From JAHEJB01 sp041748175 (GTDB lineage: Bacteria > Bacteroidota > Rhodothermia > Rhodothermales > Rubricoccaceae), in assembly GCA_041748175.1 (NCBI GenBank), contig JBGTDU010000053.1, positions 1-55,282 of the forward strand: DNA of 55,282 nt. The letters are read 5' to 3'. Below the pieces are notes generated by a model. The model saw only the letters and a program-made list of their open reading frames with translations. It was not told the DNA's origin and made no database searches. A program made the position numbers and the translations under genes. Of this stretch, positions 27,201 to 37,408 are shown piece after piece; position 1 is the first letter of the stretch; every line of letters begins with the position of its first letter.

Positions 27201-27931
27201 ACAATCTCCGGGCGGTCACCGGCAGCAAGGTCGTATCCCCCATCGATCCGGCGTTCCTGTTCATCGCGTTCATCAATGAGTCCGTCTCCGTCATTGTCCA
27301 GGCCGTCCGTTCCCTCGTCGAGCAGACCGTCTCCATCGTCATTGATCCCGTTATTAGGCGCCGCGATAACCGGCGCGCCGAGTTCTGCGGGCCAGTCGGC
27401 CAGATCCGTTGCGGCTGCCGCACCGGAATTAAAGTTCTGGATATCCTGGCGACTTACCTTATAGATACGGTCGAATTGCAGACAATCATCCGGATTAGGC
27501 AAGGTGCCATCGTTATTGAGCGGACCTGGCCAGAACTCGAAATTGGCATATCGGCTACCCGCAACGCGGATCTCCCCGTTGATCATGCCACCCACCCAGA
27601 GGCCCGATGCGAACACGGGCGACCTGCCGGATGCCTGCGGCACGAGGTAACCAGAGCCGTCGTCGGTAGAACCCCCGAAGAAAAGAGAGCCATTGTTGAA
27701 GGCGCGAGCGAGAACGTTGTTCACATCGAGATCCCTCTCTGACGTGCCCGTGTCGCAATTGCCTGTCACGATGTCCCCACCCCCATGGCTGTATACCATG
27801 GGAGGATTCGAAGAGGATCGCGGTTCGCTGGGGCGATCACGATCCGGAGCCGCGAGCACCGCCTGGGAAAAACCGAGGCAGAGCGCAAAGAGCAGGATAA
27901 AGCGCTTGGAGAAAGGTCGCATGGGTGCCAT
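24233..27931 (-). CDS. Large secreted protein with T9SS-like C-terminal domain
   Basis: 1232 residues from the ATG at 27931 (a second ATG lies three codons in). Signal peptide RPFSKRFILLFALCLGFSQA. Near residue ~200 acidic Ca-binding-like repeats resemble thrombospondin type 3: NGINDDGDGLLDEG and NDGDGLIDER. Fibronectin-like beta segments fill the middle. The end, from NPYMGRSAYETGNL through VVIRVYTVAGTLVKTLT to NLPVASGMYLIHVDV and VVQRRTRITVF, matches the shape of type IX secretion sorting domains. Export to the surface is inferred. It lies between the TonB receptor and the PorV barrel. Ligand or function unknown. Confidence 0.85.
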   Translation of the reverse strand: MAPMRPFSKRFILLFALCLGFSQAVLAAPDRDRPSEPRSSSNPPMVYSHGGGDIVTGNCDTGTSERDLDVNNVLARAFNNGSLFFGGSTDDGSGYLVPQASGRSPVFASGLWVGGMINGEIRVAGSRYANFEFWPGPLNNDGTLPNPDDCLQFDRIYKVSRQDIQNFNSGAAAATDLADWPAELGAPVIAAPNNGINDDGDGLLDEGTDGLDNDGDGLIDERDEQERRIDGGYDLAAGDRPEIVGDQALWWVMNDVGNSHAETESNALGVEVQVLAFSFARADALGETTFYRYRVINKNSVAIQETYLSVFSDPDLGDAADDYIGSDTDLSLGFVYNGDDADDGGLAGGYGGNPPALGYDFFQGPIVDLDGDGMRTDTLGLTRFTYFTNEGGTSPRADPATATEYFNHMRGLWKDGVPYTEGGLGYQTAGAVTKFAFPGDPVTNEFWSEGCPEQPACPTPNQVGDRRLVVHTGPFVMEPLVPQDIVFGIVFAQGGGRLESITALRAADQIAQAAYDVDFELPTPPPAPPACLAASTNPQLLSGSGFCAEAVEQDEKVTLVWGYPEGSENYLGSYTEPNFLLPDDGVSDRVYDFEGFNIYQYPTSGFPEDQRQLIATFDIVNGIDIVRDERFDPAVGVNVPFIAANGSDSGLQYFFDVTGLTNYTDYFYGISAYAYIDNELAVGSRVLESPTTQITARPSQIAGGDGGSFTQGMLGDVIVATRVQGDGVGAITVTVVDPTAVTGATYRIEPIVLVLPDSSEVISYRILRDGQELIDGEEIFNNSGVVLNIEESNFILDGLLFAGFSAPFPEDSDNILDFAGDGKGIIETMYAGDENTCPDPNEGDPVDGGVSEACDIYDGLGNSVFLDGNINDDYYITANGGGATPRLKLNRMSRYIEAGQPTNFEMRYTDACEPVGSCLGVHGFAGFTITSVPFELWNIGADLESADDDVRMIPFINANGDEFSNWANNFTGVDDTDFSPCDGGCPTTDWVYWLQPDRPTGYTLFAQAANGFGGPGAVYDAASDGDTDFDPNPVDGTDCNQGVYVNYCFDNQQFRTEFGGNGGPSTFVYPIGRMLVADLAQDGTTPPAGTTIRYNIFNQPLVAANDIFEINTADFALVTGDAPTAEEALDLIGIVPNPYMGRSAYETGNLSRVARFTNLPEEVVIRVYTVAGTLVKTLTKDGPSRSLDWNLTTDNNLPVASGMYLIHVDVPGLGERILKFGVVQRRTRITVF

Positions 27932-28025
27932 TTCCGTTTTGGGAGAAGATGGATTTACGAAGTTGGGTCCAAACCTGCCTGGCATCTGTGACCAGGCAGG
28001 ATTGGATAAAGAGGTTGCACTCACT

Positions 28026-31000
28026 CTAGAAGTCGAGTAAGAGGCCCAGGCGGATCCGTCGTGGGAGGCTATAGAATGAACCGCCCCCCGAGGACTGGTT
28101 CCCCCCGACATTCACCGGGCCACTCGTATACGTACTGTAGTTGAAGAACCGGCCCGCCGGATCTTGCGCGCTATTCAGGAAGGTTTGGCCACCAGTCGTG
28201 GACAAATACCCATCCTCATCCGGCAAACCTGTTCCCCGGTAGACGGCCAGTGTGTTTTGCGTATCCAGCAGGTTCTGGACCCACACATAAGCCTTCAGCC
28301 TCGAATCGCCAAAACCCAGATTGAAGCTCCGGTCAACTTTAAGGTCGATGCGCGTTGTAGCAGGCAATGTCGAGCTGTTGATGCTCCCCGACGTATTGTT
28401 CGTGAACGTATCGAAGATGCTGAAGTCACTGCCTTCGAGCGCCGTAAAGTGCTGGCCGCTTGCAAAGACTCCGAGGATGTTTACCCCAAAGTTTTCGAGG
28501 AGGTGCATCCCACTGACCATCGGGCCTTCACCGGAACCAAAGCGATAGTCGACGGAGACGTTTGCCGTATGACGCTGGTCAAAGTCCGCCGGGCTGATAA
28601 AGTCCGGGAAGAAATTACCCCGCCAGACAATGTTGGCCGTTGCTCCCGCGTCTGATCCGGTACCCTCTGCAAACGAGAGCGTGTAGTTCGCGTTCACCGC
28701 GAGGTTGTTGATTCGACGGAGATCGAAGCCAACCTCCACCCCCTTGTTCGTGGTGAAGTCCCGATTGAGATACGTACCGTAAACCGGGAACCCACCATTG
28801 AGGTTACGATTCGAAATCTTGTTCTCCTGGGTCCGGTAGAAGCCAGAGAGCGTCAGGGCAGCACGCTCACCAAGGCGTTGGCGGAATCCGAGTTCATACT
28901 GCGTGGTCTTCTCTGGCTCCAGTGACGGGTTTGGCGTCCTGGAAGACTGCGCCGACTCAAGTTCCGCGAACGTGATGAACGGCGTAAACGCTTGCTCGGT
29001 AGGCCGCTGGCTGATGACGTTGTAGGAGGCAAAGAACAACGCGCGGTCCGTTACTGGGAAGCTTACTCCCACACGAGGCATCACGGTGACCTGCGGGTCG
29101 TAATCGCCGAATGCATTCGCGCGTGATTCCGGCGTGAAGCCATCAAAGAGCTGGACATCCGTGCGTTCTACCTGCCCGGAAGCGCCGCTGGTAATGTCAC
29201 TCTCCAAAACCCTGGCACCCTGGGTGTCGTAAAAGTTGCCGGCGAAATCCCGGTACCCCACGACGGTTCCACCGTCGTTGAAATAGACGGCCCAATCATC
29301 CTCAACCCCCGATGGAACATCGAACCCTGCGCTCTGAGCAAATGGGTTGAGCCCACCAAAGTCATTCATCAGCAAATCACTATTGGCGCGGATGATTGGG
29401 AATGGCGTGTAGATGTCCCGGAGGACGGTTGTGTTGTTGTCAAAAACGTCCACCCGAAGACCCAGATTGATGACAAGATCGCGGAATTCGATTTTGTCCT
29501 GGATGTATCCCGCATAATAGAGCGGCTCATACGGGGCGACGTTCGTGTTGGACTCATTAAGGAGGAAGGCCTCGATATCCTGGTCATTTACTTCCTCCGT
29601 GCCGAGATAATTGTATCCGTATCTCGTAACAATGCGATCGCGAAGCGCACTGTACGGAAGCTGATCGTAGCGGGTCACACCATCCGGAAGGCCATCGACG
29701 GCCAACTCGGGGTTTCCATCTGCGAAGTAGCGGGAGAGCGGAGCGGCCGCGACGTCGAAGAAGCGACGCGTTTCTTGCTCGTACTCGCCCCCGAACTCCA
29801 ACTGATGGACCCCATATTGCGCCGTCGCACTTCCGGAAACCCGGAATTGCTGATCGTGCTGCTGTTGGTAGCGAGAGAGAATCCCGCCCGGTAGTCCGAA
29901 CGTGCTGCTGACGCCTCCGGGTCGGCTCGTACCATCCTCGTCGTACAGCCGATCATACTGGCCATCGCGGAAAACGAAGTAGCGTGAGGCAATGGCGTTG
30001 GAGGGATGGTCGATGTCGCCATAAAAAAGGACATCCTCGATATTCTCGGAGAAGCCTTCCGGATACAGATTGAACCGGTAATCCTGGAATTCGCCCTGGA
30101 TCTGGTAAAAGGCCTGGTCAGAGATGCGCTGGCGAAATACGCCATATACGCGGTAACTATCCGAATTCGTGTTGTTGAAGACGCCTGGGTTGTACAGCGA
30201 CCGATTGAAGCTGTAGATCTCACGATCATTGGTGTCGTAGGCACCGCCTAATCGGAGGCTCAATGAACTGGACAGCGTGAAGTTGAGGTTGCCGTTGACC
30301 GTGATGTTCCGCAACGGATCGTTCTTCCCCTGAGCCAATTCAAGGCCAGGGGTGAGCTCTGTAAAGGTCTCCGGCGCATTAATCAGATTGCTTGAGCTGA
30401 GAGTGAACCCCTCGGGCACGTCAATCAACGCGAGTACGTCATCGGAATCGAAGCCCTCCTGGATTTGATCCCACGGAAATTCAACGTACTGAATATCACC
30501 AGCCTCATTCTCGAAGCGAAGAACCTGGGGGTTGCTCAAGAGGTTGTTCTGAGCGTCATCCGTCAGGCGGAATGTTTCGACCCCGTACGGGTTGTTATCG
30601 TCCGCGAAATTGCCTTGGCCTGATATGAAGAAGCTTACGGTTCCGGGCACGATTGGCCCACCTAGCGACAACGCTGCGAGATTGTACCCGTAGGCATCAA
30701 GACCTTCGCTCGTGATCAATTCGGCGGATCCAAAGAAGCGATCACGACCCGTGCGGGTGGTAATCGAGATTACGCCAGACTGCACGTCACCGTAGCGTGC
30801 CGGGATCGTGCCGATCAGCATTTCCTGCTCCTGAATGGCCGCCTGATTCACCGCGACAGGCGCCGCGCCTACGACCTTTACACCGTCAACGTAATAGGAA
30901 ACCTCTTCATTTCGACCGCCGCGGATAAACAGCGCCGACGAGTTGTCGTCGCTGACGACGCCCCCCTGGAGCGCCGCCACGTTGGCTACACCGCGAACGG

Positions 31001-31427
31001 GAAGATTCTGGATGTCCTCGCCCGAGATAACGCGCGGAGCGCCAATGGCGTCACGCTGGATGAGCGGAGCCTCGTAGTCTACAAAAATCTCGTCGAGAGC
31101 GGCTGTATCGTCCCTGAGCTCAAAGTTGATCTCACGCGTGTAGCCCGAGTTGATTTCGACACCCAGTTCCGTCGTCTCCTCGTACCCAATAAATCGAGCG
31201 GTGATGTCGTACTGGCCGACCGGAACACCGATAATCCGGTAATTGCCGTCCAGATCAGTCGCGGCACCGAGAGAGGTCCCATCAATAACGACGTTGGCGC
31301 CTGGGAGACCTTGGCCGTCCGCAGTGTCTGTGACGCGACCGGCTAGTGTGCCGGTGCCTTGTGCCATGACAGCTAGGGGAGTGCCCAGCAACAGAAAGAG
31401 TACATAGGTACTCAGCTTGCGGAACAT
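28026..31427 (-). CDS. TonB-dependent receptor with carboxypeptidase-like domain
   Basis: 1133 residues. Signal peptide MFRKLSTYVLFLLLGTPLAV, then a CarboxypepD_reg-like domain (GTLAGRVTDTADGQGLPGAN, VGQYDITARFIGYEETTELG). The plug follows (RDAIGAPRVISGEDIQNLPV, SALFIRGGRNEEVSYYVDG), and then a long barrel ending RIRLGLLLDF. This is the SusC/OMP-receptor architecture of Bacteroidota. No SusD homologue is adjacent; the partner gene encodes a T9SS-like secreted protein. The start is supported by GGAGG eight bases upstream. Substrate unknown. Confidence 0.93.
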   Translation of the reverse strand: MFRKLSTYVLFLLLGTPLAVMAQGTGTLAGRVTDTADGQGLPGANVVIDGTSLGAATDLDGNYRIIGVPVGQYDITARFIGYEETTELGVEINSGYTREINFELRDDTAALDEIFVDYEAPLIQRDAIGAPRVISGEDIQNLPVRGVANVAALQGGVVSDDNSSALFIRGGRNEEVSYYVDGVKVVGAAPVAVNQAAIQEQEMLIGTIPARYGDVQSGVISITTRTGRDRFFGSAELITSEGLDAYGYNLAALSLGGPIVPGTVSFFISGQGNFADDNNPYGVETFRLTDDAQNNLLSNPQVLRFENEAGDIQYVEFPWDQIQEGFDSDDVLALIDVPEGFTLSSSNLINAPETFTELTPGLELAQGKNDPLRNITVNGNLNFTLSSSLSLRLGGAYDTNDREIYSFNRSLYNPGVFNNTNSDSYRVYGVFRQRISDQAFYQIQGEFQDYRFNLYPEGFSENIEDVLFYGDIDHPSNAIASRYFVFRDGQYDRLYDEDGTSRPGGVSSTFGLPGGILSRYQQQHDQQFRVSGSATAQYGVHQLEFGGEYEQETRRFFDVAAAPLSRYFADGNPELAVDGLPDGVTRYDQLPYSALRDRIVTRYGYNYLGTEEVNDQDIEAFLLNESNTNVAPYEPLYYAGYIQDKIEFRDLVINLGLRVDVFDNNTTVLRDIYTPFPIIRANSDLLMNDFGGLNPFAQSAGFDVPSGVEDDWAVYFNDGGTVVGYRDFAGNFYDTQGARVLESDITSGASGQVERTDVQLFDGFTPESRANAFGDYDPQVTVMPRVGVSFPVTDRALFFASYNVISQRPTEQAFTPFITFAELESAQSSRTPNPSLEPEKTTQYELGFRQRLGERAALTLSGFYRTQENKISNRNLNGGFPVYGTYLNRDFTTNKGVEVGFDLRRINNLAVNANYTLSFAEGTGSDAGATANIVWRGNFFPDFISPADFDQRHTANVSVDYRFGSGEGPMVSGMHLLENFGVNILGVFASGQHFTALEGSDFSIFDTFTNNTSGSINSSTLPATTRIDLKVDRSFNLGFGDSRLKAYVWVQNLLDTQNTLAVYRGTGLPDEDGYLSTTGGQTFLNSAQDPAGRFFNYSTYTSGPVNVGGNQSSGGGSFYSLPRRIRLGLLLDF

Positions 31428-31720
31428 ATGCTACCTCCGATAAGGTGGTGTGTGGGTTCGTTGCATCCAGGGAAGCGGAGTGCAGCGTGTCGAATGAATG
31501 CATCCGAAGACACATCTGTGAAAGTCTGGGTGATCTGCTGGCTCGCTTCGTACGAAGAAGGGAACTAGCGTTTGCCGCACCAAGCGGAACCAATCTCAAA
31601 AATTCGCCGAAGCGATGCACCAGTCATTTTGCTTTCCATTTCGAAAAGCACGCCTCCCGAGCAGGCGGGAGCAAGAGACGAGCGCGTAGTGAGTGGTACC
31701 AAGTGTGATGCGGAGAGCGG

Positions 31721-31737
31721 GTTAACGTTGGGTTAAC
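31721..31737. promoter_or_regulatory. GTTAAC-N5-GTTAAC dyad, candidate operator
   Basis: Two copies of the palindrome GTTAAC are separated by five bases. They begin about eight bases downstream of the predicted start of the TonB-operon transcript. The spacing and location suit a repressor or roadblock site. Prediction only. Confidence 0.45.
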
Positions 31738-31753
31738 AAAATCACGTGGGGCG

Positions 31754-31783
31754 AATATAGCCGGGTGCTTGCAATTGAGTCAA
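31754..31783 (-). promoter_or_regulatory. Predicted promoter of the TonB/secreted/PorV operon
   Basis: On the minus strand TTGACT (31783-31778), an 18-nt spacer and TATATT (31759-31754) form a near-consensus housekeeping promoter. Transcription would begin near 31747 and run into the receptor gene. Confidence 0.6.
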
Positions 31784-31983
31784 GGCATTTTGCAGCCCCT
31801 GCTCATTGCGTTGCCCCACCAATCCATTCCGTGTGAGCACTGAATCGGCCTGAAAGTATGCATCATCGGCTTACGTTCGACGGGGGCACCGATTTATACC
31901 CTGCGATGTCGAATATGCTGGCAAGTCGCAATCCACTCGCCGCAGCCGATACTCGACGGCATTCGCAATCTTGCGCCAAAGTT

Positions 31984-33567
31984 TCACACGGAGGCGGGCA
32001 ATACATCCCGCACGCCCTCGACGCTTTCGATCCGCTTGAGCACGTCGGGGGGGATAGGCTCGTCCGTCGCCAGAACGGTCAAGGCGATCGCACCCCGTGC
32101 TTCGCGCCCGAGTGTTAAGCCAGCGATATTCACGTTTGCCTCGGCGAGGATTGCTCCTACGGTTGCCAGCATACCCGGCCGGTCGACATTCTGATAGAAG
32201 AGGAAGTGTCCTTCGAGGCCAACTTCTATGGGGTAGTTGTCGAGGCCCACGAGTCTGATTTCATCCCTCCCGAGAATGGTCCCTCGAAGCGTACGCGCTC
32301 CGATAGACGTCACCATGGTGAGCCTCACTTCGTTGGAGTACTCGCCTCCGTCAGCGCTCCGTAGCTCTTCTACTCGCAGCCCCATCTCGTGAGCGAGTGT
32401 CGCAGCATTAACGAGATTGACTGGTACATCGCTCCAATTGCGCATCAACCCCACGAGCGCTCCGATGGCCAGAGTCTCGGCATAGTGCGAAACGATCTCG
32501 CCGAGACACTCGACCCGGACGCATTTGACAGGCCCATGCGACAACTGTGCGCCGAGGCTACCGAGGCGCTCGGCTAGCTGTATATATGGTACGGCCTCGG
32601 GTTGACTGGCAAACTGGATAGCGCCTGCGTTTACAGGGGTGGAAACCGCCTCGCCTCGCAGCGCGCGAATAACCTGCTCCACAATCTGGACTGCGACTTT
32701 CTCCTGGGCCTCATTCGTCGATGCGGCGATGTGTGGCGTCGCCACGACGGCCGGATGTGCGAGCAGTGTCGCCAACTCCAAAGGCGGGGGTTCCTGACTG
32801 TACACATCGAGTGCAGCGCCCGCCACTTTCCCCGTCTCAATGGCACGGAGCAAAGCGCGTTCGTCTATGATTCCGCCGCGCGCGATGTTGACGACACGAA
32901 CTCCATCCTTGCACTGGCTGAGCGTCTCGTCGTTTAGAAGCCCCCGCGTCGCCTCGCTCAAGGGAGTGTGAAACGTGATGAAATCGCTCCCGGCCCAGAT
33001 GCTCTCCAAAGAGACGAGTTCGATCCCCAGCCGCTCGGCCGTTTCGACAGCGAGCACCGGATCAAAGCCGATAACGCACATTCCAAAACCCTGCATGCGC
33101 TGGGCCACGGCACGGCCGATTTTGCCGACTCCGACGACACCCAAAGTCTTGCCGTCGAGTTCGGAGCCGGAAAACTGCTTTCGGTCCCACGCACCACCGG
33201 CCAGTGAAGCTGACGCGCGTGGGATCTGGCGCGCCATCGCCAGAATCATCGCGCAGGTGTGCTCTGCCGTAGATATGGTGTTCCCATCTGGGGCATTCAC
33301 GACCAGGATGCCTTTACGCGTTGCGGCAGCGATATCCACATTGTCTACGCCCACGCCTGCTCGACCGATCACCTTGAGCCTTGCGGCTGCGGTGATCAAA
33401 TCCGACGTGATCTGTGTGCCGCTTCGAATGATCCAGGCGTCCGCTTCTTTGGCGAGCTCTCCAAGCTCTTCCACCGAGTTGTTCAGGTGGACATGCGCTT
33501 CAAAGCCAGCTTCCGTCAATAAATCAAGCGCGACGGGAGACAGCGAATCGGTGATAAGAACGCGCAC
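31984..33567 (-). CDS. serA: D-3-phosphoglycerate dehydrogenase
   Basis: First committed enzyme of serine synthesis. 527 residues from the GTG at 33567, which gives MRVLITDSLSP and is preceded by AGGA; the longer ATG at 33663 adds 32 unlike residues. Catalytic-domain blocks: LKVIGRAGVGVDNVD, GKTLGVVGVGKIGRAVAQRM (NAD-binding, ~140), VNIARGGIIDERALL and the His pair region VVATPHIAAST. The long type-1 form also has the intervening domain (from ~315) and a C-terminal ACT domain (DRPGMLATVGAILAEANVNI) for serine feedback. Divergent from uvrB across 214 bp. Confidence 0.95.
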   Translation of the reverse strand: MRVLITDSLSPVALDLLTEAGFEAHVHLNNSVEELGELAKEADAWIIRSGTQITSDLITAAARLKVIGRAGVGVDNVDIAAATRKGILVVNAPDGNTISTAEHTCAMILAMARQIPRASASLAGGAWDRKQFSGSELDGKTLGVVGVGKIGRAVAQRMQGFGMCVIGFDPVLAVETAERLGIELVSLESIWAGSDFITFHTPLSEATRGLLNDETLSQCKDGVRVVNIARGGIIDERALLRAIETGKVAGAALDVYSQEPPPLELATLLAHPAVVATPHIAASTNEAQEKVAVQIVEQVIRALRGEAVSTPVNAGAIQFASQPEAVPYIQLAERLGSLGAQLSHGPVKCVRVECLGEIVSHYAETLAIGALVGLMRNWSDVPVNLVNAATLAHEMGLRVEELRSADGGEYSNEVRLTMVTSIGARTLRGTILGRDEIRLVGLDNYPIEVGLEGHFLFYQNVDRPGMLATVGAILAEANVNIAGLTLGREARGAIALTVLATDEPIPPDVLKRIESVEGVRDVLPASV

Positions 33568-33781
33568 GATGGATCCTGGAATAGCGGGCCGGAACTTACC
33601 CAGTGGGCCAATCCGTGTTCGGTCGGGATGCGGTGAAGACGACATCCCAATCGCGCTGGCCATGGTCGTTCACGATACCGCTCCAGACAACATCACCAAA
33701 TAAGTGGGGGGCGGGTGTCAGGATCTGTCATTCCTATTTCGTAGTCTGAAAGGTTTCTCCCTTATCGCCGCGCTTCGTCCG

Positions 33782-35854
<2,073 letters not shown>

Positions 35855-35871
35855 CGCCTTACTTTCTTTGA

Positions 35872-36372
35872 ATGAACCCCAACTCACCAATTTTTCCGCT
35901 TGTCCAGCGCGTGAAAGGACGGCTTGAGGCGCTCTACGGCGAACGCCTCGCCGGGCTGTATCTGTACGGCTCACACGCGCGAGGTGAGGCAACCGATGAT
36001 TCGGATATCGACTTGCTCGTCGCCCTTCACGGGCGCGTGGATACGTGGACGGAAGGCAGGCGCTTGGTCCGCGAACTCTTCGACCTGGAACTTGAGGCCG
36101 AGGAGCTAATCTCTGCCCATCCTGTCTCCGCAGATCGCTTCGAGCTTGCTGAGACACCCCTGCTTCGGAATGCTCGGCGGGAAGGTGTGGCGGTATGTGC
36201 ACCGATGCCCTTGGTCGCGCCCGACGCACACTTGAAGCAGCGCATGCGCTCCTCGAACAAGTGTTCTACTCGGACGCCGACTAAGCCGACGGATCAACCA
36301 TCACCGAAGAGCAATCTCGCGAAGCCGTCGATCTCGCCGTTCAGTTCGTCGAACATGTGGCAAAACTGCTAG
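35872..36372 (+). CDS. MNT-type nucleotidyltransferase with run-on C-terminus
   Basis: Minimal nucleotidyltransferase, normally the antitoxin of a type VII (HEPN/MNT) pair that AMPylates its HEPN RNase partner. Signature YGSHARGEATDDSDIDLLV (~25-44). MNT proteins usually end near residue ~108, after a segment like LLRNARREGVAV. Here the frame continues another ~58 residues of Pro/Ser/Lys-rich, low-quality sequence. The extension overlaps, in another frame, the remnant of the HEPN gene. An ancestral ATGA overlap that became ATGT would explain it. Likely cotranscribed with uvrB. Confidence 0.75.
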   Translation: MNPNSPIFPLVQRVKGRLEALYGERLAGLYLYGSHARGEATDDSDIDLLVALHGRVDTWTEGRRLVRELFDLELEAEELISAHPVSADRFELAETPLLRNARREGVAVCAPMPLVAPDAHLKQRMRSSNKCSTRTPTKPTDQPSPKSNLAKPSISPFSSSNMWQNC

Positions 36373-36380
36373 ACGGCTGA
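36195..36380 (+). pseudogene. HEPN toxin gene with internal deletion and nonsense codon
   Basis: One frame reads MCTDALGRARRTLEAAHALL, EQVFYSDAD, TAA (36282-36284), then ADGSTITEEQSREAVDLAVQ and FVEHVAKLLDG before TGA. The first part matches the HEPN N-terminal helix that normally continues into SRAYYAMFHAA. The second matches its C-terminal helix, normally introduced by ADY.DG. The ~65-residue middle, including the catalytic RxxxxH helix, is gone. GCCGAC flanks the join twice, suggesting deletion between short direct repeats. Confidence 0.7.
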
Positions 36381-36448
36381 CAGTCCGTAAAAAAGCAGCC
36401 CACCGAAACAATTCCGGCAGGCCGCTATCGAGGTTCAGACATTGCCAT

Positions 36449-36862
36449 TCAACCGCGCTCGTTGGCAATCGCCGCGTGGTAGATCAACGAGGCCATGTGT
36501 GGGTTCGACTCAAAACGAGCGCTTCGGTATAGAAAATCAGCAATCCACGAATCGTGGGCTTTGCTGAGGGCAGCAAGCGCCATCATCCGGACTCTCGCGT
36601 CCTTGCTGTCGCGGAACAGGCGGACCATCTCGAAGTGGGCATCGCTCACGTCGAGGCGATCGCCAAAGGCTGCGATATGCTGAAGTGCGCTGACCTTGAG
36701 TCCGTCATTGTCGCTTTTGAGAGCAACGACGAGGTTCTCGCCAAATCGGGTCCACGTCGCCTCATCCGCATCGAGCGGGGGTGCAACAAGGCCAAGCGGG
36801 TCGGCGCGAAGTGGGACTGCAAGGAAGAGCAGCAGGGCGGAAAGAATAGCAATGCGGTTCAT
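36449..36862 (-). CDS. Exported HEAT-like repeat protein
   Basis: 137 residues from the ATG at 36862, chosen because GGAGG stands six bases upstream; earlier in-frame ATGs lack this. Signal peptide MNRIAILSALLLFLAVPLRA. The mature part is a helical repeat: ATWTRFGENLVVALKSDNDG, LKVSALQHIAAFGDRL and ARVRMMALAALSKAHDSW look like HEAT/armadillo helix pairs. Similar small exported HEAT proteins occur in Bacteroidota-like genomes; the function is unknown. An 18-bp dyad lies about 100 bp upstream. Confidence 0.65.
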   Translation of the reverse strand: MNRIAILSALLLFLAVPLRADPLGLVAPPLDADEATWTRFGENLVVALKSDNDGLKVSALQHIAAFGDRLDVSDAHFEMVRLFRDSKDARVRMMALAALSKAHDSWIADFLYRSARFESNPHMASLIYHAAIANERG

Positions 36863-36963
36863 GGTGACCTCCATGGTTGGATGAATCGATCCGACTGATC
36901 GGAACCGCATCACTGACGGGATTGACAATCACCTGGTTACATAGTGCAGTTATTTGTACCTTC

Positions 36964-36981
36964 ATGCTAATTTACTAGCAT
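36964..36981. promoter_or_regulatory. Inverted repeat ATGCTA-N6-TAGCAT
   Basis: A perfect 6-bp dyad with a 6-bp spacer in AT-rich DNA between the HEAT-like gene and rpmE. It could be an operator for the minus-strand gene. No other copy was noticed. Confidence 0.35.
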
Positions 36982-37036
36982 TTCCGTTACGCCATGTCGC
37001 CACCACCCCATGCCAGATTCCACACGCTTAGTTCAA

Positions 37037-37065
37037 TTGACCGGTCTGGCTGATTTCCCTAGTTT
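37037..37065 (+). promoter_or_regulatory. Predicted rpmE promoter
   Basis: TTGACC, a 17-nt spacer and TAGTTT fit a housekeeping promoter. The same stretch also reads TTG-N20-TAGTTTAT, close to the Bacteroidota type. Transcription would start near 37072, leaving a leader of about 50 nt. Confidence 0.55.
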
Positions 37066-37120
37066 ATGCCGCTCGTAGTGACCCCTCAGCGAATAATTAG
37101 GCCTCCGTGCCCGTGCTGCA

Positions 37121-37348
37121 ATGAAAGAAGGCATCCACCCCGATTACAACTTCATGTCCGTCAAGCTCGCCGACGGCACCATTTATACAACGCGCTCGAC
37201 GATGGGCATCGAGCAGTACAGCTCGGAGGTCGACTCGTCCAATCATCCGTTCTACACGGGTAAGCGGACGATGGTTGATACCGCGGGCCGCGTTGAGAAA
37301 TTCCGCCGTCGCTACGGTGGAGCCGACGCAGCGACCACCGAAGAGTAA
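37121..37348 (+). CDS. rpmE: 50S ribosomal protein bL31 (C-minus form)
   Basis: 75 residues. MKEGIHPDYNF at the start and SSNHPFYTGKRTMVDTAGRVEKFRRRYG are the bL31 signature. The zinc-binding CxxC pair of the C+ form is absent, so this is the zinc-independent type. It has its own predicted promoter and a strong terminator. The C-terminus is a short Ala/Thr/Glu tail. Confidence 0.95.
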   Translation: MKEGIHPDYNFMSVKLADGTIYTTRSTMGIEQYSSEVDSSNHPFYTGKRTMVDTAGRVEKFRRRYGGADAATTEE

Positions 37349-37373
37349 GACGTCTACCAGATCAACATTCCGC

Positions 37374-37406
37374 AAGGCGGAGGGCACGTGCTCTCCGCCT
37401 TTTTTT
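37374..37406 (+). terminator. rpmE terminator
   Basis: A 9-bp perfect stem (37374-37382 with 37393-37401) runs into a seven-base T tract, 26 bp after the rpmE stop. It lies just before the stop of the convergent MDR gene. Confidence 0.92.
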
Positions 37407-37408
37407 GG

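Larger units (their letters stand above)
31428..31983. other. 556-bp intergenic region between serA and the TonB operon
   Basis: It contains the minus-strand promoter and GTTAAC dyad (listed separately), a leader of about 317 nt ending in a good Shine-Dalgarno (GGAGG, ~31434-31438), and a six-pair hairpin near 31655. From 31784 to 31983, downstream of serA, I see no gene and no terminator. Confidence 0.5.
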
